Source of the DNA: Alphaproteobacteria bacterium
GTDB lineage: Bacteria; Pseudomonadota; Alphaproteobacteria; SMXS01
Direction of reading: 5' to 3'
Assembly: GCA_028284945.1 (NCBI GenBank)
Contig: JANQQJ010000006.1
Span: 62,001-126,000 of the forward strand
Length of the DNA stretch: 64,000 nt
Shown here: positions 33,861 through 43,411 of the stretch, piece after piece
Layout of the letters: every line of letters starts with the position of its first letter
Position numbering within the stretch: position 1 is the stretch's first letter
The notes under the pieces: model-generated
Seen by the model: the letters and a program-made list of their open reading frames with translations, nothing else
The model's database searches: none
What the model was told of the DNA's origin: nothing
Program-made: the position numbers and the translations under genes

Positions 33861-36800
33861 CTATTCCGCGGGGTGCGGGTCTGCGGCGGGTGTCTGCGCC
33901 GTACCCCGGGGCTTGACCAACCGCCGGTCCTTGGCGAGCAGCATATAGAAGCTGGGCACCACGAACAGGGTGAAGATCGTGCCAATGCCCAGCCCTGTCA
34001 CGATAACCAGGCCGATCTGAAAACGGCTGAGCGCGCCGGGGCCGGATGCCAGCAGCAGTGGGACCATCGCCATCAGCATCGCCACCGTCGTCATTAAGAT
34101 CGGCCGCAGGCGGATGGCAGCGGCCTCTTCAATGGCCTCGCGCTTTGTCATGCCGTGGACCGTTTGTTGCCGGTTGGCGAAGTCGACAATCAAGATGCCG
34201 TTCTTGGCGATCAGTCCGATGAGCGTGATAAGCCCAACCTGGGTATAGATATTGACCGTGGCGAAGCCGAGGGTGATGAAGATCATCGCGCCGGCAATCG
34301 ACATCGGCACGGATATCAGGATGATCAATGGATCGCGCCAACTCTCAAACTGCGCGGCCAGCACCAAATAGATCACCACAATCGACAGGAAGAAGGTCAG
34401 GATCAGCGCGCTGCCCTGGCTTTTGAACTGCCGTGCCTCACCGATGTAGTCATAGCTGAATTCGCGGGGGAATATCTCATCCGCCTTGGTTTCCATGAAT
34501 TCGATGGCCTGGCCAAGTGAGACGCCGGGGGTCATCACCGCGTTGATCGTGACCGAGTTAAGCTGCTGGAACTGGGTCCGCTTGGTCGGCTCGATTGACT
34601 GCTCAAAACTGACGATGCTGGAAAGCGGCACCAGTGCGCCGGATGCCGACCGCAGATAGTAGTTGTCCAGCGTACTGGGATCACCGCGGAACTCGCGCTT
34701 GATCTGCGGAATCACTTCATAACTCCGCCCAGACAGGCTGAACCGGTTGATGTTATTGCCGCCTAGCAACGTCGCCAGGGTCAGCCCGACATCGCGCATT
34801 TCAATGCCCAGATCGCCCGCCCGGTCACGGTCGATGACAACTTTGGTGCGGGGCAACGAATAGTCGATGGACTTGTTCAGGAACACGAACTGGCCGCTTT
34901 GATAGGCGGCAGCGATCATCTGGTTCGCCAGGGAATCGAGTTGCTGGTAATCCTGGTCAGAGGTGATCACGAACTGGACCGGTGCACCCCGCGTCGCACC
35001 GGGAAGGACCGGGAAGTTGAATATGGCGACTTGGACGCCGGCAATTTGATTGACCCGGTTTTGCAGATAACGATGCAGGTCTTCCTGGTTGCGGTCGCCT
35101 TCCTGGGCGCCGCCGTCGGCGGCGTTCATTCTAAATCCGCCAAATGATGTCGCGGGCGTGCCGCCGCCACCAATCATGATGAAGCTTCTGGTGTATTCCG
35201 GGATCGACTCAAAAATATCGATCATCTGTCGGCCATAGGCGGTGGCGTATTCCAGCGTCGCGGTCTCCGGCGCGGACATCTGGATGTTGAGTACGCCGCG
35301 TTCTTCCGGTGGCGCGAGTTCCGATGTGCTGCTGACAAACATGAAATAGATGCTGCCGACAACAACAGCAGCAAACAGATAGGTGACCGGCTGATAGTTG
35401 AGTGAGTTGCTTAAGGCGTTGCGGTATCGGTTGGACAGCCGGTCAAAGAAGTGCTCGACCATCAGTTCGAACTTGCCGGTATCCCCCGTTTTGCTGAGTA
35501 CCTTAGAGGACAAAACCGGCGACAGTGTCAGCGCGACGATGCCGGATATCAGCACGGCTCCTGCCAGCGCGAAGGCGAATTCGGTAAAGATAATCCCGAC
35601 AAGACCGCCCATGAAGCCGATCGGCGCATAGACGGCAAGCAGCGTCGTGGTCATGGAAATAATTGGCAGGGTGAGTTCGCGCCCGGCAATCAACGCGGCG
35701 TCAAACCGCGACTTTCCTTCGGCGATGTGCCTATGCACGTTTTCGACGACAACAATGGCGTCATCGACCACCAGGCCGATAGCGAGCAGCATCGCCAGGA
35801 GCGTCAACATGTTGATGGAAAAACCCAGAATCAACATGATGAAGGCCGCCCCGACCAGCGACAGCGGAACCGATACCGCGGGCACAATGGCCGCGTGCCA
35901 TGACCCCAGAGACAGATAGACCACCAGCAAGACGATGATCACCGCCTCAGCCAGGGTCTGGAACACCTCGTTGATGGACTTTTCGATATAGTCGCTGCCG
36001 TCATGCGGGATGGCGAGTTCCAGAGCTTCCGGCAATTGCCGGCGGACATCCGGCATGATCGATTTAACCGCCTCCGCGACATTAAGCGGATTGGCGCCGG
36101 GGGCTGCTTCGACCGCCATCATCACGGCCATCTGGCCGTTGTACCAGGCGGTGATGTCATAATTGCGGGACCCGAGTTCGACATCGGCAATGTCCCGCAT
36201 GCGCACCAGCGTATTGCCGTCCGACCGGATGATCAGATTGTCGAATGCCTCTTTGGTGAAAATATCTGTCGTGGCCGACAGATTGATCGTGACCAGATCG
36301 TCCTTGGTTTGGCCGACCCCGGCCTGAAAGTTGTTCTCGATCAGCGCCTGGCGCACGTCGACAGCGGTCACGCCAAGGGCGGCCATCCGCTGCGGGTCGA
36401 GCCAGATGCGCATGGCAAAACTCTGGTCCCCGTTGATCTCGGCCTTGGCGACACCGGGGATCGCCTGCAGGCGTGGGGTGACACTGCGCATCAGATAGTC
36501 GGTAATCTGCTCCGGCGTCATGGATTGGCTGTAAAACGCCAGATACATCAAGGCAAAACCCTGATCGTTGCGCATGTCAATCACCGGATCTTCGGCGCTT
36601 TCGGGCAGAATATTGCGCTGGCTGGCGACCTTGGCCTGGATTTCGGCAATCGCCGCGTTCGGGTCGTAATTCAGCTCCATATAGGCCTGGATCGCTGAAA
36701 CGCCCTGCCTGGAGGTCGAGGTCATATAGTCGATGCCTTCAGCCTCGGAAATCACCCTCTGCAGTGGGGCGGTAATGAAACTCTGCACCAGTTGACTGTC

Positions 36801-36962
36801 CGCGCCGGGATAGGCGGTCGTGACGTGGATCACGGCGCGCATGGTGTATGGGTATTGCCGTACCTCCAACATGCCCACGGCGCGCAGCCCGACCAGCAGG
36901 ATCAGCAGGCTGACAACGGTTGCCAAAACCGGGCGTTTGACAAAAAGGTCGGTAATACTCAC
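33861..36962 (-). CDS. RND multidrug efflux permease (AcrB/MexB type)
   Basis: The 1033-residue protein starts SITDLFVKRPVLATVVSLLI and has the full HAE1-type RND layout: 12 predicted membrane segments and two large periplasmic loops. The proton-relay motif GLVVDDAIVVVENVHRH in TM4 carries the paired Asp; the fourth-repeat ITLIGLIAKNGILIVDFA motif is also present. It exports hydrophobic compounds using the proton gradient. Its start overlaps by four bases the stop of the membrane fusion protein gene, so the two form one operon. No outer-membrane factor is in the window. Confidence 0.96.
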   Translation of the reverse strand: MSITDLFVKRPVLATVVSLLILLVGLRAVGMLEVRQYPYTMRAVIHVTTAYPGADSQLVQSFITAPLQRVISEAEGIDYMTSTSRQGVSAIQAYMELNYDPNAAIAEIQAKVASQRNILPESAEDPVIDMRNDQGFALMYLAFYSQSMTPEQITDYLMRSVTPRLQAIPGVAKAEINGDQSFAMRIWLDPQRMAALGVTAVDVRQALIENNFQAGVGQTKDDLVTINLSATTDIFTKEAFDNLIIRSDGNTLVRMRDIADVELGSRNYDITAWYNGQMAVMMAVEAAPGANPLNVAEAVKSIMPDVRRQLPEALELAIPHDGSDYIEKSINEVFQTLAEAVIIVLLVVYLSLGSWHAAIVPAVSVPLSLVGAAFIMLILGFSINMLTLLAMLLAIGLVVDDAIVVVENVHRHIAEGKSRFDAALIAGRELTLPIISMTTTLLAVYAPIGFMGGLVGIIFTEFAFALAGAVLISGIVALTLSPVLSSKVLSKTGDTGKFELMVEHFFDRLSNRYRNALSNSLNYQPVTYLFAAVVVGSIYFMFVSSTSELAPPEERGVLNIQMSAPETATLEYATAYGRQMIDIFESIPEYTRSFIMIGGGGTPATSFGGFRMNAADGGAQEGDRNQEDLHRYLQNRVNQIAGVQVAIFNFPVLPGATRGAPVQFVITSDQDYQQLDSLANQMIAAAYQSGQFVFLNKSIDYSLPRTKVVIDRDRAGDLGIEMRDVGLTLATLLGGNNINRFSLSGRSYEVIPQIKREFRGDPSTLDNYYLRSASGALVPLSSIVSFEQSIEPTKRTQFQQLNSVTINAVMTPGVSLGQAIEFMETKADEIFPREFSYDYIGEARQFKSQGSALILTFFLSIVVIYLVLAAQFESWRDPLIILISVPMSIAGAMIFITLGFATVNIYTQVGLITLIGLIAKNGILIVDFANRQQTVHGMTKREAIEEAAAIRLRPILMTTVAMLMAMVPLLLASGPGALSRFQIGLVIVTGLGIGTIFTLFVVPSFYMLLAKDRRLVKPRGTAQTPAADPHPAE

Positions 36963-38137
36963 CGGCCGACGGTTCCGCTATCGACGGCAATAGAGTCGTC
37001 GATTTTGATCTTCTGTCCGGTCTGCAGCTTCAGCTGACCGGTATTGACGACCCTGTCTCCGGCCATCAAACCCGACACGATTTCCACGCGGCCATCCACC
37101 ACCCGCCCGGTCGTGACCTGGCGGCGCTCGGCAATCAGTTCCTCACCAGAGCCGCTGATCAGGAAGACCGAGTCGCCATAAGGGTAAAAGGTCACCGCCG
37201 TGCGCGGGACGGTCAGAACCTGCTCGGTCTCGCCTGAGACCACGGCGACCTGGACGAACATGCCCGGCCGCAGCCGCTTATCCGGGTTCTGGATCGTGCC
37301 CTGCATCGGCACGTTGCGGGTGGTTTCCTCGACCTTGGGGCTGATCGCGGTCACCGTTCCGGTAAAGACCTCACCCGGCCAGGCTGCGACATCTGCTTCG
37401 AAGATTTGGCCAACGGACAATTGGCCGATGAACCGTTCTGGCAGGGTAAAGTTGGCATAGATGGGATCGAGGCTTTGCAGCGTGACGATCTCGGTGCCGG
37501 GCGAGATGAACTGCCCGATATTGACCTGTCGGATGCCCAATTCACCGGAAAACGGCGCGCGGATCGCGGTTTTGGCGATCATCGCCTGTTGTTCTTCGAC
37601 CTGTGCCTGGAAATCTTCCAACTCGCTGCGGGCCCGGTCGAGCTGCGCTTGCGACACAGCCCCACGCTTGACCAGATTTTGCGACCGCTCGAAATCGAGC
37701 TGTGCGAGATCACGCTCTGCTTCCAGCGCGCGCAATTCGGCGCGCTGGGCCGATGCGTCAAGCTGGACCAGCAAATCACCCCGGGAAACGCTTTGACCGG
37801 ATTCAAAGTTGATACTGACGACTTTGCCGGGCACTTCCGTGCTGACTTCGACACCTTGGTGCGCGCTCAAACTGCCGACAGATGAGACCCTAGACTGAAC
37901 ATTTTGCTGGGTGACCGTGGTCGATGAAACAACCACCGCCGGGGCGCTCATGCTGGCCAGGAATTCAGCTCGCTTTGCCGCGACAAACGACTTCCAGGCG
38001 TAAATGCCGCCAAATACGACAACGAGCGCGATTGTGACGATGATCAGGCGCTTGGCCATGCCCCTGCGCGTCGCCCCGCTTTCGCCGGGGTTGGCGCGTG
38101 GCGACTGCTTGCCGCTATCGATTTCCATCTGGTTCAT
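36959..38137 (-). CDS. RND periplasmic adaptor (HlyD/AcrA-type membrane fusion protein)
   Basis: The protein (392 residues from ATG 38137) has an N-terminal transmembrane anchor (RLIIVTIALVVVFGGIYAW) and no lipobox. A lipoyl-like half (HQGVEVSTEVPGKVVSINFESG), a coiled-coil hairpin (ERDLAQLDFERSQNLVKRGA then QAQVEEQQAMIAKTAIRAPF) and beta-barrel/MP domains follow. It links the RND pump to an outer-membrane channel. A TTG at 38143 would add two residues; ATG 38137 or 38128 are the better starts, none with a strong ribosome site. It lies downstream of the BVMO gene on the same strand with a gap of about 105 bases. Confidence 0.93.
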   Translation of the reverse strand: MNQMEIDSGKQSPRANPGESGATRRGMAKRLIIVTIALVVVFGGIYAWKSFVAAKRAEFLASMSAPAVVVSSTTVTQQNVQSRVSSVGSLSAHQGVEVSTEVPGKVVSINFESGQSVSRGDLLVQLDASAQRAELRALEAERDLAQLDFERSQNLVKRGAVSQAQLDRARSELEDFQAQVEEQQAMIAKTAIRAPFSGELGIRQVNIGQFISPGTEIVTLQSLDPIYANFTLPERFIGQLSVGQIFEADVAAWPGEVFTGTVTAISPKVEETTRNVPMQGTIQNPDKRLRPGMFVQVAVVSGETEQVLTVPRTAVTFYPYGDSVFLISGSGEELIAERRQVTTGRVVDGRVEIVSGLMAGDRVVNTGQLKLQTGQKIKIDDSIAVDSGTVGR

Positions 38138-38243
38138 CGTCAAAAATACAGTGTCACCCCAAACGGGGCCGGTTGCCCTAGTGGTTTAGACCAGAATATA
38201 CGCCACGCCAATCAAGAACCAGCACGGGTGCAGGTTTTGACAT

Positions 38244-40190
38244 TCAAAAAAAACGGTAATCCTCTGGATTGGGGTGTTTGGTCAGGTTCCAATACTCAAG
38301 CAGCGGGCCCGGCCAGTTCTGCGCCACCCGCCCATATTCGTTCTTGTACCAGCTGTTCACATGCGGTGATCCCCAGGCATATTGCCTGTTTTCCGCATCG
38401 ACCTTTTCGTTATAGGCGTCATGGACGTCCGGCTTGCAGTCCATGGCCGCGTGGCCCTCGTCGATCAGCATTTTCAGGCAGCCGATCACATAGCGCATCT
38501 CGCATTCGGAAAAGAAAATGATGCTGCCATTCACCACGATGTTGGTATTGGGGCCATAAAGGCAGAACAGGTTAGGGAAATTCGGGATCGTGATGCCCAG
38601 ATAAGCGCGGGCGTCGCCCCGCCATTGGTCGTTCAGGTCAACACCGCCGCGTCCGGTGATCTTCATCGGGAACAGGAACTTGCTGGCCTGAAAACCGGTA
38701 CCATAGATTAAGACGTCAATATCGTAGGCGGCACCGCTTTCGCACAGGATGCCCGTTGGCGTGATCTCTTTAATCGGGTCGGTGATCACATCGACATTGT
38801 CGCGCTGCAGCGCGCTGAACCAACTGCCATTATCGACAAGCATGCGTTTGCCGCCCGGCGGGTAATGGGGAATGGACAGGTCTGCCAGGTCCGGGTCCTC
38901 GATCTGGTCGTGGATATATCCGATCAGTTCCTCACGCAGCGCCAGGTTTTCCGGTCCGACCGACTCGTGCAGATCGTTCCAGGCCGGGTCGACCTTAACC
39001 CGCGGCAGCAACCCTTCGGCCGAAAGCCAGAACAGCCAGAACCGGTACCAGTTGGCAAAGAATGGCATATGTTTGAACAGCCACTTCATGCCCTCGGGGA
39101 CCGGCAGGTGATAATGCTCTGCCGGGCGAATCCAGGGCGGTGTCCGCTGAAAGATTTTGGTTTCGCCCGTTACCTTTGTGATCTCGGGAACAAATTGAAA
39201 GGCGCTGGCCCCGGTTCCGATCACCGCGACCTTCTTGCCCGTCAGATCGATGTCATGGCGCCATTCGGCGGAATGAAAGGCATCGCCCTGAAACGTGTCC
39301 TGTCCGGGGATATCGGGCCATTTGGGCCGGTTCAGTTGGCCGGTGGCGGCGATGACAGCATTGGCGTCCAGGATCTCGGATAGGCCGTCGGCGCTTTTGA
39401 TCCGCACGGACCACTGGCTCGTTGCTTGATCAAACCGGGCGTCCTCCACGTCGGTGTTGAACCGAATGAACTCACGTAGGCCATAGGCGTCGACCAAGCG
39501 GTCGAAATAGCCGAACAACGTGTCGTGGGTCGAAAAATATTGCGGCCAGTCGTGGTTCGGCTCGAACGAATAGGAATAAAGGTGATTGGGCGTATCGACG
39601 CGGCAGCCGGGATAGGTGTTTTCGTACCAGGTGCCGCCAACGCCGGCGTTTTTCTCGATAATCTCGAATGGAATGCCTGCCTGCTGAAGCGCGATGGCGG
39701 CCAGGATGCCCGACATCCCAGCACCGATAATGACGACCTTGAAGCCATCCGGCGGCAGGTCGACCGCTGCCTCGCGCCACTGGTTGACGCGGGTTTGCTC
39801 GCCCATCAGGGCGAGTTCCTCTTTCAGCAGTGGCAGGTATTCACGGGGAATCGGCTCTCCCATGATGTAATCCATCATGTCGCAGATGGTTGCTTCGTCA
39901 GGGTCTGCAGGCGGCGGGCAGCCTTTATCACGATAGTCGCACAGTACTTTGTGCGCCAGCACCCGGGCCTCGGCCTGTTCTTCTTCCGTCAGGCTCATTT
40001 GCATGTCGAAATTGATCACGGTGGGTTTCGGCTTGATCGATCCCCGCAGGTGGATGGTGTTGCCGGTGATGTGGGTCAGCGCGGTCATTAGGGTGGGGAT
40101 GTGCGCGTCTTCAAGCATCCGCGCGATGGCAGCGTCGTCTTCCGTGATCTTCTCAATCGGGTCGCGGACCGGGTCACGCTTGGTGCTCAT
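38244..40190 (-). CDS. Type I Baeyer-Villiger monooxygenase (4-hydroxyacetophenone monooxygenase-like)
   Basis: The 648-residue protein has an N-terminal extension of about 145 residues as in HAPMO. FAD GAGMSG (156-161) follows, then GGTWYENTYPGCRVD typical of BVMOs, the FxGxxxHxxxW fingerprint (FQGDAFHSAEW, with Arg instead of Pro after the Trp), a second Rossmann VIGTGASAFQF and a late FPNLFCLYGPNTN. It should insert oxygen next to a ketone with NADPH and O2, giving an ester or lactone. AGGGGAAAGACA precedes the ATG. The RND efflux pair lies downstream on the same strand. Confidence 0.94.
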   Translation of the reverse strand: MSTKRDPVRDPIEKITEDDAAIARMLEDAHIPTLMTALTHITGNTIHLRGSIKPKPTVINFDMQMSLTEEEQAEARVLAHKVLCDYRDKGCPPPADPDEATICDMMDYIMGEPIPREYLPLLKEELALMGEQTRVNQWREAAVDLPPDGFKVVIIGAGMSGILAAIALQQAGIPFEIIEKNAGVGGTWYENTYPGCRVDTPNHLYSYSFEPNHDWPQYFSTHDTLFGYFDRLVDAYGLREFIRFNTDVEDARFDQATSQWSVRIKSADGLSEILDANAVIAATGQLNRPKWPDIPGQDTFQGDAFHSAEWRHDIDLTGKKVAVIGTGASAFQFVPEITKVTGETKIFQRTPPWIRPAEHYHLPVPEGMKWLFKHMPFFANWYRFWLFWLSAEGLLPRVKVDPAWNDLHESVGPENLALREELIGYIHDQIEDPDLADLSIPHYPPGGKRMLVDNGSWFSALQRDNVDVITDPIKEITPTGILCESGAAYDIDVLIYGTGFQASKFLFPMKITGRGGVDLNDQWRGDARAYLGITIPNFPNLFCLYGPNTNIVVNGSIIFFSECEMRYVIGCLKMLIDEGHAAMDCKPDVHDAYNEKVDAENRQYAWGSPHVNSWYKNEYGRVAQNWPGPLLEYWNLTKHPNPEDYRFF

Positions 40191-40358
40191 TGTCTTTCCC
40201 CTGAACCGCCGGCTAATAACCGGGCAGTCATTGCCATGGTGAAATCGTGCCGCATGAAGGCGACTGCCAAAAGCAAAATATTCAATCTTTAACTGGTAGA
40301 ATCACTGATTTGGCGCAACACTACCGTCACGCGTGACTTCAAAAGGGGGAGAAGCATT

Positions 40359-40901
40359 ATGAACCCGCGCAACAGCTATCCGCTGTTTCAGCAGGCATAT
40401 TTCGTTAACGATCTGGAGGATTGGTGCGTCAAGTGGAGCAAACTTTTCGGTGCCGGCCCGTTCCGGCTCGCCTGGCATCACAAGACGGACAAGTTTCACT
40501 ATCGCGGTACCGATCAGGAGGCAGATGTCTCCTATGCCTTCGGCTATCTGGGCAATGTGATGATTCAATTCATCCAGCAGCACGACGATACGCCGTCGAT
40601 CTATCGGGATATGTTCGAAAAAGGTGAGGAAGGGTTCCACCATGTCGCTTATCTGGTTCAGGACTTTGAAGCCGAACATAAGCGGCTGGAGGACATGGGC
40701 TTCGAATGCGGCACACGTCTGTTTGCCGACGGGGTCGATGCGGCCTATTTCGATACCAGGTCGGTAAACGGGTGCTTCACTGAAATCCATGGCGAACATT
40801 TGCCCATTATGGGCCGCTGGTACGCCATGAAGCGTGCGCATGAAATGTGGTCACCGGGCGACAGCCCCTATATGGAGATCAAGCTACCGCACGAGCAGTA
40901 A
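40359..40901 (+). CDS. VOC/glyoxalase-fold protein, copy 1 of a tandem pair
   Basis: The 180-residue protein has vicinal-oxygen-chelate signatures: QAYFVNDLEDWCVKWSKLFGAGPF at the start, GNVMIQFIQQHDDTPSIYRD in the middle, GFHHVAYLVQDFEAEHKRLEDMGF (second VOC module) and ENCFTEIH-like GCFTEIHGEH near the end. Candidate metal ligands include His in GFHH and Glu in TEIH, as in related dioxygenase or isomerase families. AGGGGGAG precedes the ATG. A close paralogue follows after 73 bases. Substrate unknown. Confidence 0.88.
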   Translation: MNPRNSYPLFQQAYFVNDLEDWCVKWSKLFGAGPFRLAWHHKTDKFHYRGTDQEADVSYAFGYLGNVMIQFIQQHDDTPSIYRDMFEKGEEGFHHVAYLVQDFEAEHKRLEDMGFECGTRLFADGVDAAYFDTRSVNGCFTEIHGEHLPIMGRWYAMKRAHEMWSPGDSPYMEIKLPHEQ

Positions 40902-40974
40902 AACCGGTTTACGCAGGCAATCAAATCGCGCAACACTCCGCGCGGACCAAGACACCAAAACAGGGGAAATCAAC

Positions 40975-41532
40975 GTGAGTACACTTGGCAATTATCCACT
41001 TTTTCAAGAGGCCTATCTGGTCAACGACATCGATGCGTCGATCAAGAAATGGAACGAGCTTTTCGGGGCCGGTCCGTTCGTACGGGTGCCGCACCACAAG
41101 ACGGACAAATTCGATTATCGCGGCACCGACCATGAAGCTGATGTGTCCTATGCTTTTGGTTATCAGGGCGACATGATGATTCAGTTCATCCAGCAGCATG
41201 ACGATACGCCGTCGATCTATCGCGACATGTTCCAGGCGGGCCAGGAAGGCTTCCACCATGTCGGCGTGTTGGTGCACGACTTTGAGGCCGAATTCCAGCG
41301 GCTGCTCGACATGGGTTTTGAATGTGCGACCCGGCTTTACGCCGATGAAGTGGATGCGGCCTATTTCGACACCCGCGAATACAATGGCTGTTTCACCGAA
41401 ATCCACGGCGATCCGCCGCATATTCTGGGCACCTTCGCGCAATGGCGCCGTAGCCACGAATTGCTGCAGCCGGGCGACAGCCCGTTCCTGGAAATGCCGG
41501 TGGCGACCCAGGTGGACGGCCAGTTGAGTTAA
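40975..41532 (+). CDS. VOC/glyoxalase-fold protein, copy 2 of a tandem pair
   Basis: The 185-residue protein keeps the same blocks as its neighbour (QEAYLVNDIDASIKKWNELF, IQFIQQHDDTPSIYRDMF, EGFHHVGVLVHDFEAEFQRL, GCFTEIHGDPP) and is clearly a tandem duplicate. GTG 40975 follows CAGGGGAAATCAAC and gives the best alignment with copy 1; an earlier in-frame ATG at 40834 lies inside copy 1. A looser third relative lies at 58262-58810. Possible roles are ring cleavage, isomerisation or lyase reactions in the surrounding catabolic pathway. Confidence 0.88.
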   Translation: MSTLGNYPLFQEAYLVNDIDASIKKWNELFGAGPFVRVPHHKTDKFDYRGTDHEADVSYAFGYQGDMMIQFIQQHDDTPSIYRDMFQAGQEGFHHVGVLVHDFEAEFQRLLDMGFECATRLYADEVDAAYFDTREYNGCFTEIHGDPPHILGTFAQWRRSHELLQPGDSPFLEMPVATQVDGQLS

Positions 41533-41547
41533 GGGTTCAGCAATAGA

Positions 41548-42003
41548 ATCCCTACCCGTTCGCCCTGAGCGCGGGGCCCGCAAGGCGGGCGACGCAGTCG
41601 AAGGGTCCTTGCGAATGGGTAGGGATAGTTGGGCGGTCAGATGGCATTCTGGGTCTACATGCTGCAGTGTGCCGATGGATCCTACTATGCGGGCCATACA
41701 GATGATCTAGAGCGCCGCGTTGGTGAACACCAATCGGGCGCCATCGTCGGGTACACTCACAAACGGCGTCCGGTAACGCTGGTCTTCCAGCAAGATTTCT
41801 CGAACCGCTATGAAGCATTGTCGGCGGAACGCCAGATCAAGCGCTGGACCCGCGCTAAGAAGGAAGCGCTGATCGCGGGCAACTGGAACGAACTTTCACT
41901 ATTAGCGAAGGGACCCCGCTGAAAAACTAGCCGCCCGCGAGAAGCCTTCGACTGCTCCCCTTCGGCGGGCTCGGGGTCGCGCTCAGGCCGAACGGCTAGT
42001 TTT
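41548..42003. mobile_element. Family-A element: GIY-YIG gene between inverted palindromic repeats
   Basis: The left arm (41548-41626) is bounded by ATCCCTACCCGTTCGC and GCGAATGGGTAGGGAT (16 bp including one G-T pair) and holds GCCCGC-AAG-GCGGGC. The right arm (41923-42003) is bounded by AAAACTAGCCG and CGGCTAGTTTT (11 bp perfect). Read inward both arms share CGTTCGSCCTGAGCGCG and CAGTCGAAGG, in inverted orientation. The GIY-YIG frame fills almost exactly the space between. A gene-less inverted pair of the same repeat lies at 58820-58927. Confidence 0.75.
41641..41922 (+). CDS. GIY-YIG family endonuclease (UPF0213/YhbQ-like), in element A
   Basis: The 93-residue protein is a single GIY-YIG domain: FWVYMLQCADGSYYAGHTDD (GIY and YIG tracts as VYM and YAG), LERRVGEHQSG (catalytic Arg) and AERQIKRWTRAKKEAL (Glu). 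The nearest relative in the window is the protein at 48343-48633. The gene lies between inverted palindromic repeats, and its stop abuts the right arm. ATG 41641 is preferred; 41629 is an in-frame alternative. A DNA-cleaving role in moving the element is plausible but unproven; stand-alone members of this family are poorly characterised. Confidence 0.88.
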   Translation: MAFWVYMLQCADGSYYAGHTDDLERRVGEHQSGAIVGYTHKRRPVTLVFQQDFSNRYEALSAERQIKRWTRAKKEALIAGNWNELSLLAKGPR

Positions 42004-42023
42004 GGCGTCCTGTCGTCTCGCGT

Positions 42024-43217
42024 CTATTCAGCCGCCTGTGCCGTCGGCTGGAACAGCGCGGTCAGGTCCTCGTCCTTGGTGTCGAGAATGCGATCGACCC
42101 AGCCATGGAAATTCTGCCCGCCACCTTCGTTGCGGCCGAACAGAACCGTCTTGCGGGCGCCGCTTTCCAGCGCCTTCTGCTGCCGCAGACCCATGCCATA
42201 ATCTTCGGTCTCAACGACATATTTCAGCAGTTTGAACTGCTCATCGGCCTCCATAGCCTGTTGTTCATTGGGTTCGTTTTCCATCAGGTAGTATTGCGTG
42301 GTGAAGGACTCACCGGGCGTTTCGCCGGGCACCAGCTGCGACAGCATCACGCTGCGCCCGCCGCCGGGGAAACCGGCGATGGAGATATGCGGGAAGATCG
42401 TCCAGACGCCCATCAAAAGCGTGTCGTCGTCCCAGTTTTCTTCGGGAATATCCTCCAGCGGGATCATGTGACGCGACGGCGACGTCACGCGCTGGTGCGG
42501 TCCCCAGGCGTGATAGAGCGCCTGGTTCGACATTTCCGGGCCAAAGGTTTCCCGGTGCAGCACCGGCAGGTGATAGAAATCGAGATAGCCGTCATAGGCG
42601 ATCTTCCAGTTCGGGCCGCGCACGGTCCGGGTCTGGAACAGGTGCCAGTTCTCGAACCCGAAGGTTTCCAGCAATTCGTCATAGCCGGCCATAAAGGCGT
42701 CGAAATCGAGCGTCGAGTCCGGGTCCAGAATGCCCCAGATCAGACCTGCGCGCTCGAACACCCGCAGCGGCGTCAGGCCATAGCATGACTTGTCGATATC
42801 GCCGAATTCGTCGTTGGAGGCAACGGCGCGAAGATTGCCTTCGCGGTCGAAGGTCCAGCCGTGATAGCCGCAGGTAAAGCGCTTCGCGTTGCCGGTGCCT
42901 TCCAGAACCACATTGGTGCCACGGTGGGTGCAGCTGTTGATGAAGCCGCGGACCACGCCATCGGCGCCCCGGGTCAGCAGGATCGGCAGACCCACCACGG
43001 TCATGGATTTGTAGTCGCCGTCATTGGGAAGCTGGGCCGTCGGCGCCAGAACAAGCGGCATGCGCTTGAACACTTTGTCGACTTCGGCATCGAAGCGGTC
43101 CGGATCGAAATAGTTCGCGGCCGGGATTTCGCGGACCTCATCCGCAATGTCGATTGTTCCGGCTTTTGCATGCGCGATGTTTTCCCGCGCAATTTGAATA
43201 AGCTGTTCTTTTCCCAC
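42024..43217 (-). CDS. Rieske non-heme iron oxygenase alpha subunit (3)
   Basis: The 397-residue protein has CTHRG and CGYHGWTF (Rieske) and NWKIAYDGYLDFYHLPVLH (iron site with Asp at the bridging position). It resembles the protein at 51874-53049 in its N-terminal FKRMPL and DGDYKSM-type segments and in the WGPHQR segment, so the two are related oxygenases. GTG at 43217 follows GGAGGCAGCA. It ends 21 bases after the element-A right arm and is divergent from an SDR gene. Substrate unknown. Confidence 0.93.
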   Translation of the reverse strand: MGKEQLIQIARENIAHAKAGTIDIADEVREIPAANYFDPDRFDAEVDKVFKRMPLVLAPTAQLPNDGDYKSMTVVGLPILLTRGADGVVRGFINSCTHRGTNVVLEGTGNAKRFTCGYHGWTFDREGNLRAVASNDEFGDIDKSCYGLTPLRVFERAGLIWGILDPDSTLDFDAFMAGYDELLETFGFENWHLFQTRTVRGPNWKIAYDGYLDFYHLPVLHRETFGPEMSNQALYHAWGPHQRVTSPSRHMIPLEDIPEENWDDDTLLMGVWTIFPHISIAGFPGGGRSVMLSQLVPGETPGESFTTQYYLMENEPNEQQAMEADEQFKLLKYVVETEDYGMGLRQQKALESGARKTVLFGRNEGGGQNFHGWVDRILDTKDEDLTALFQPTAQAAE

Positions 43218-43411
43218 TGCTGCCTCCTTGAAGCATCGTCAGCGAGAAGCGCAGCAGACACACGAGTCTGATAGCTTTGGCAGCGCTTCCCGACGCAAAC
43301 CCGTTTTGCAGGCCATAAACTGCGGTATTTTTCCGCCAATTTCCACTTTATGCCGCGTGATTCGCGATAGAGTGCGGCAAAACTGGTGATTCTGAGAGGG
43401 AGTATTGGCCT

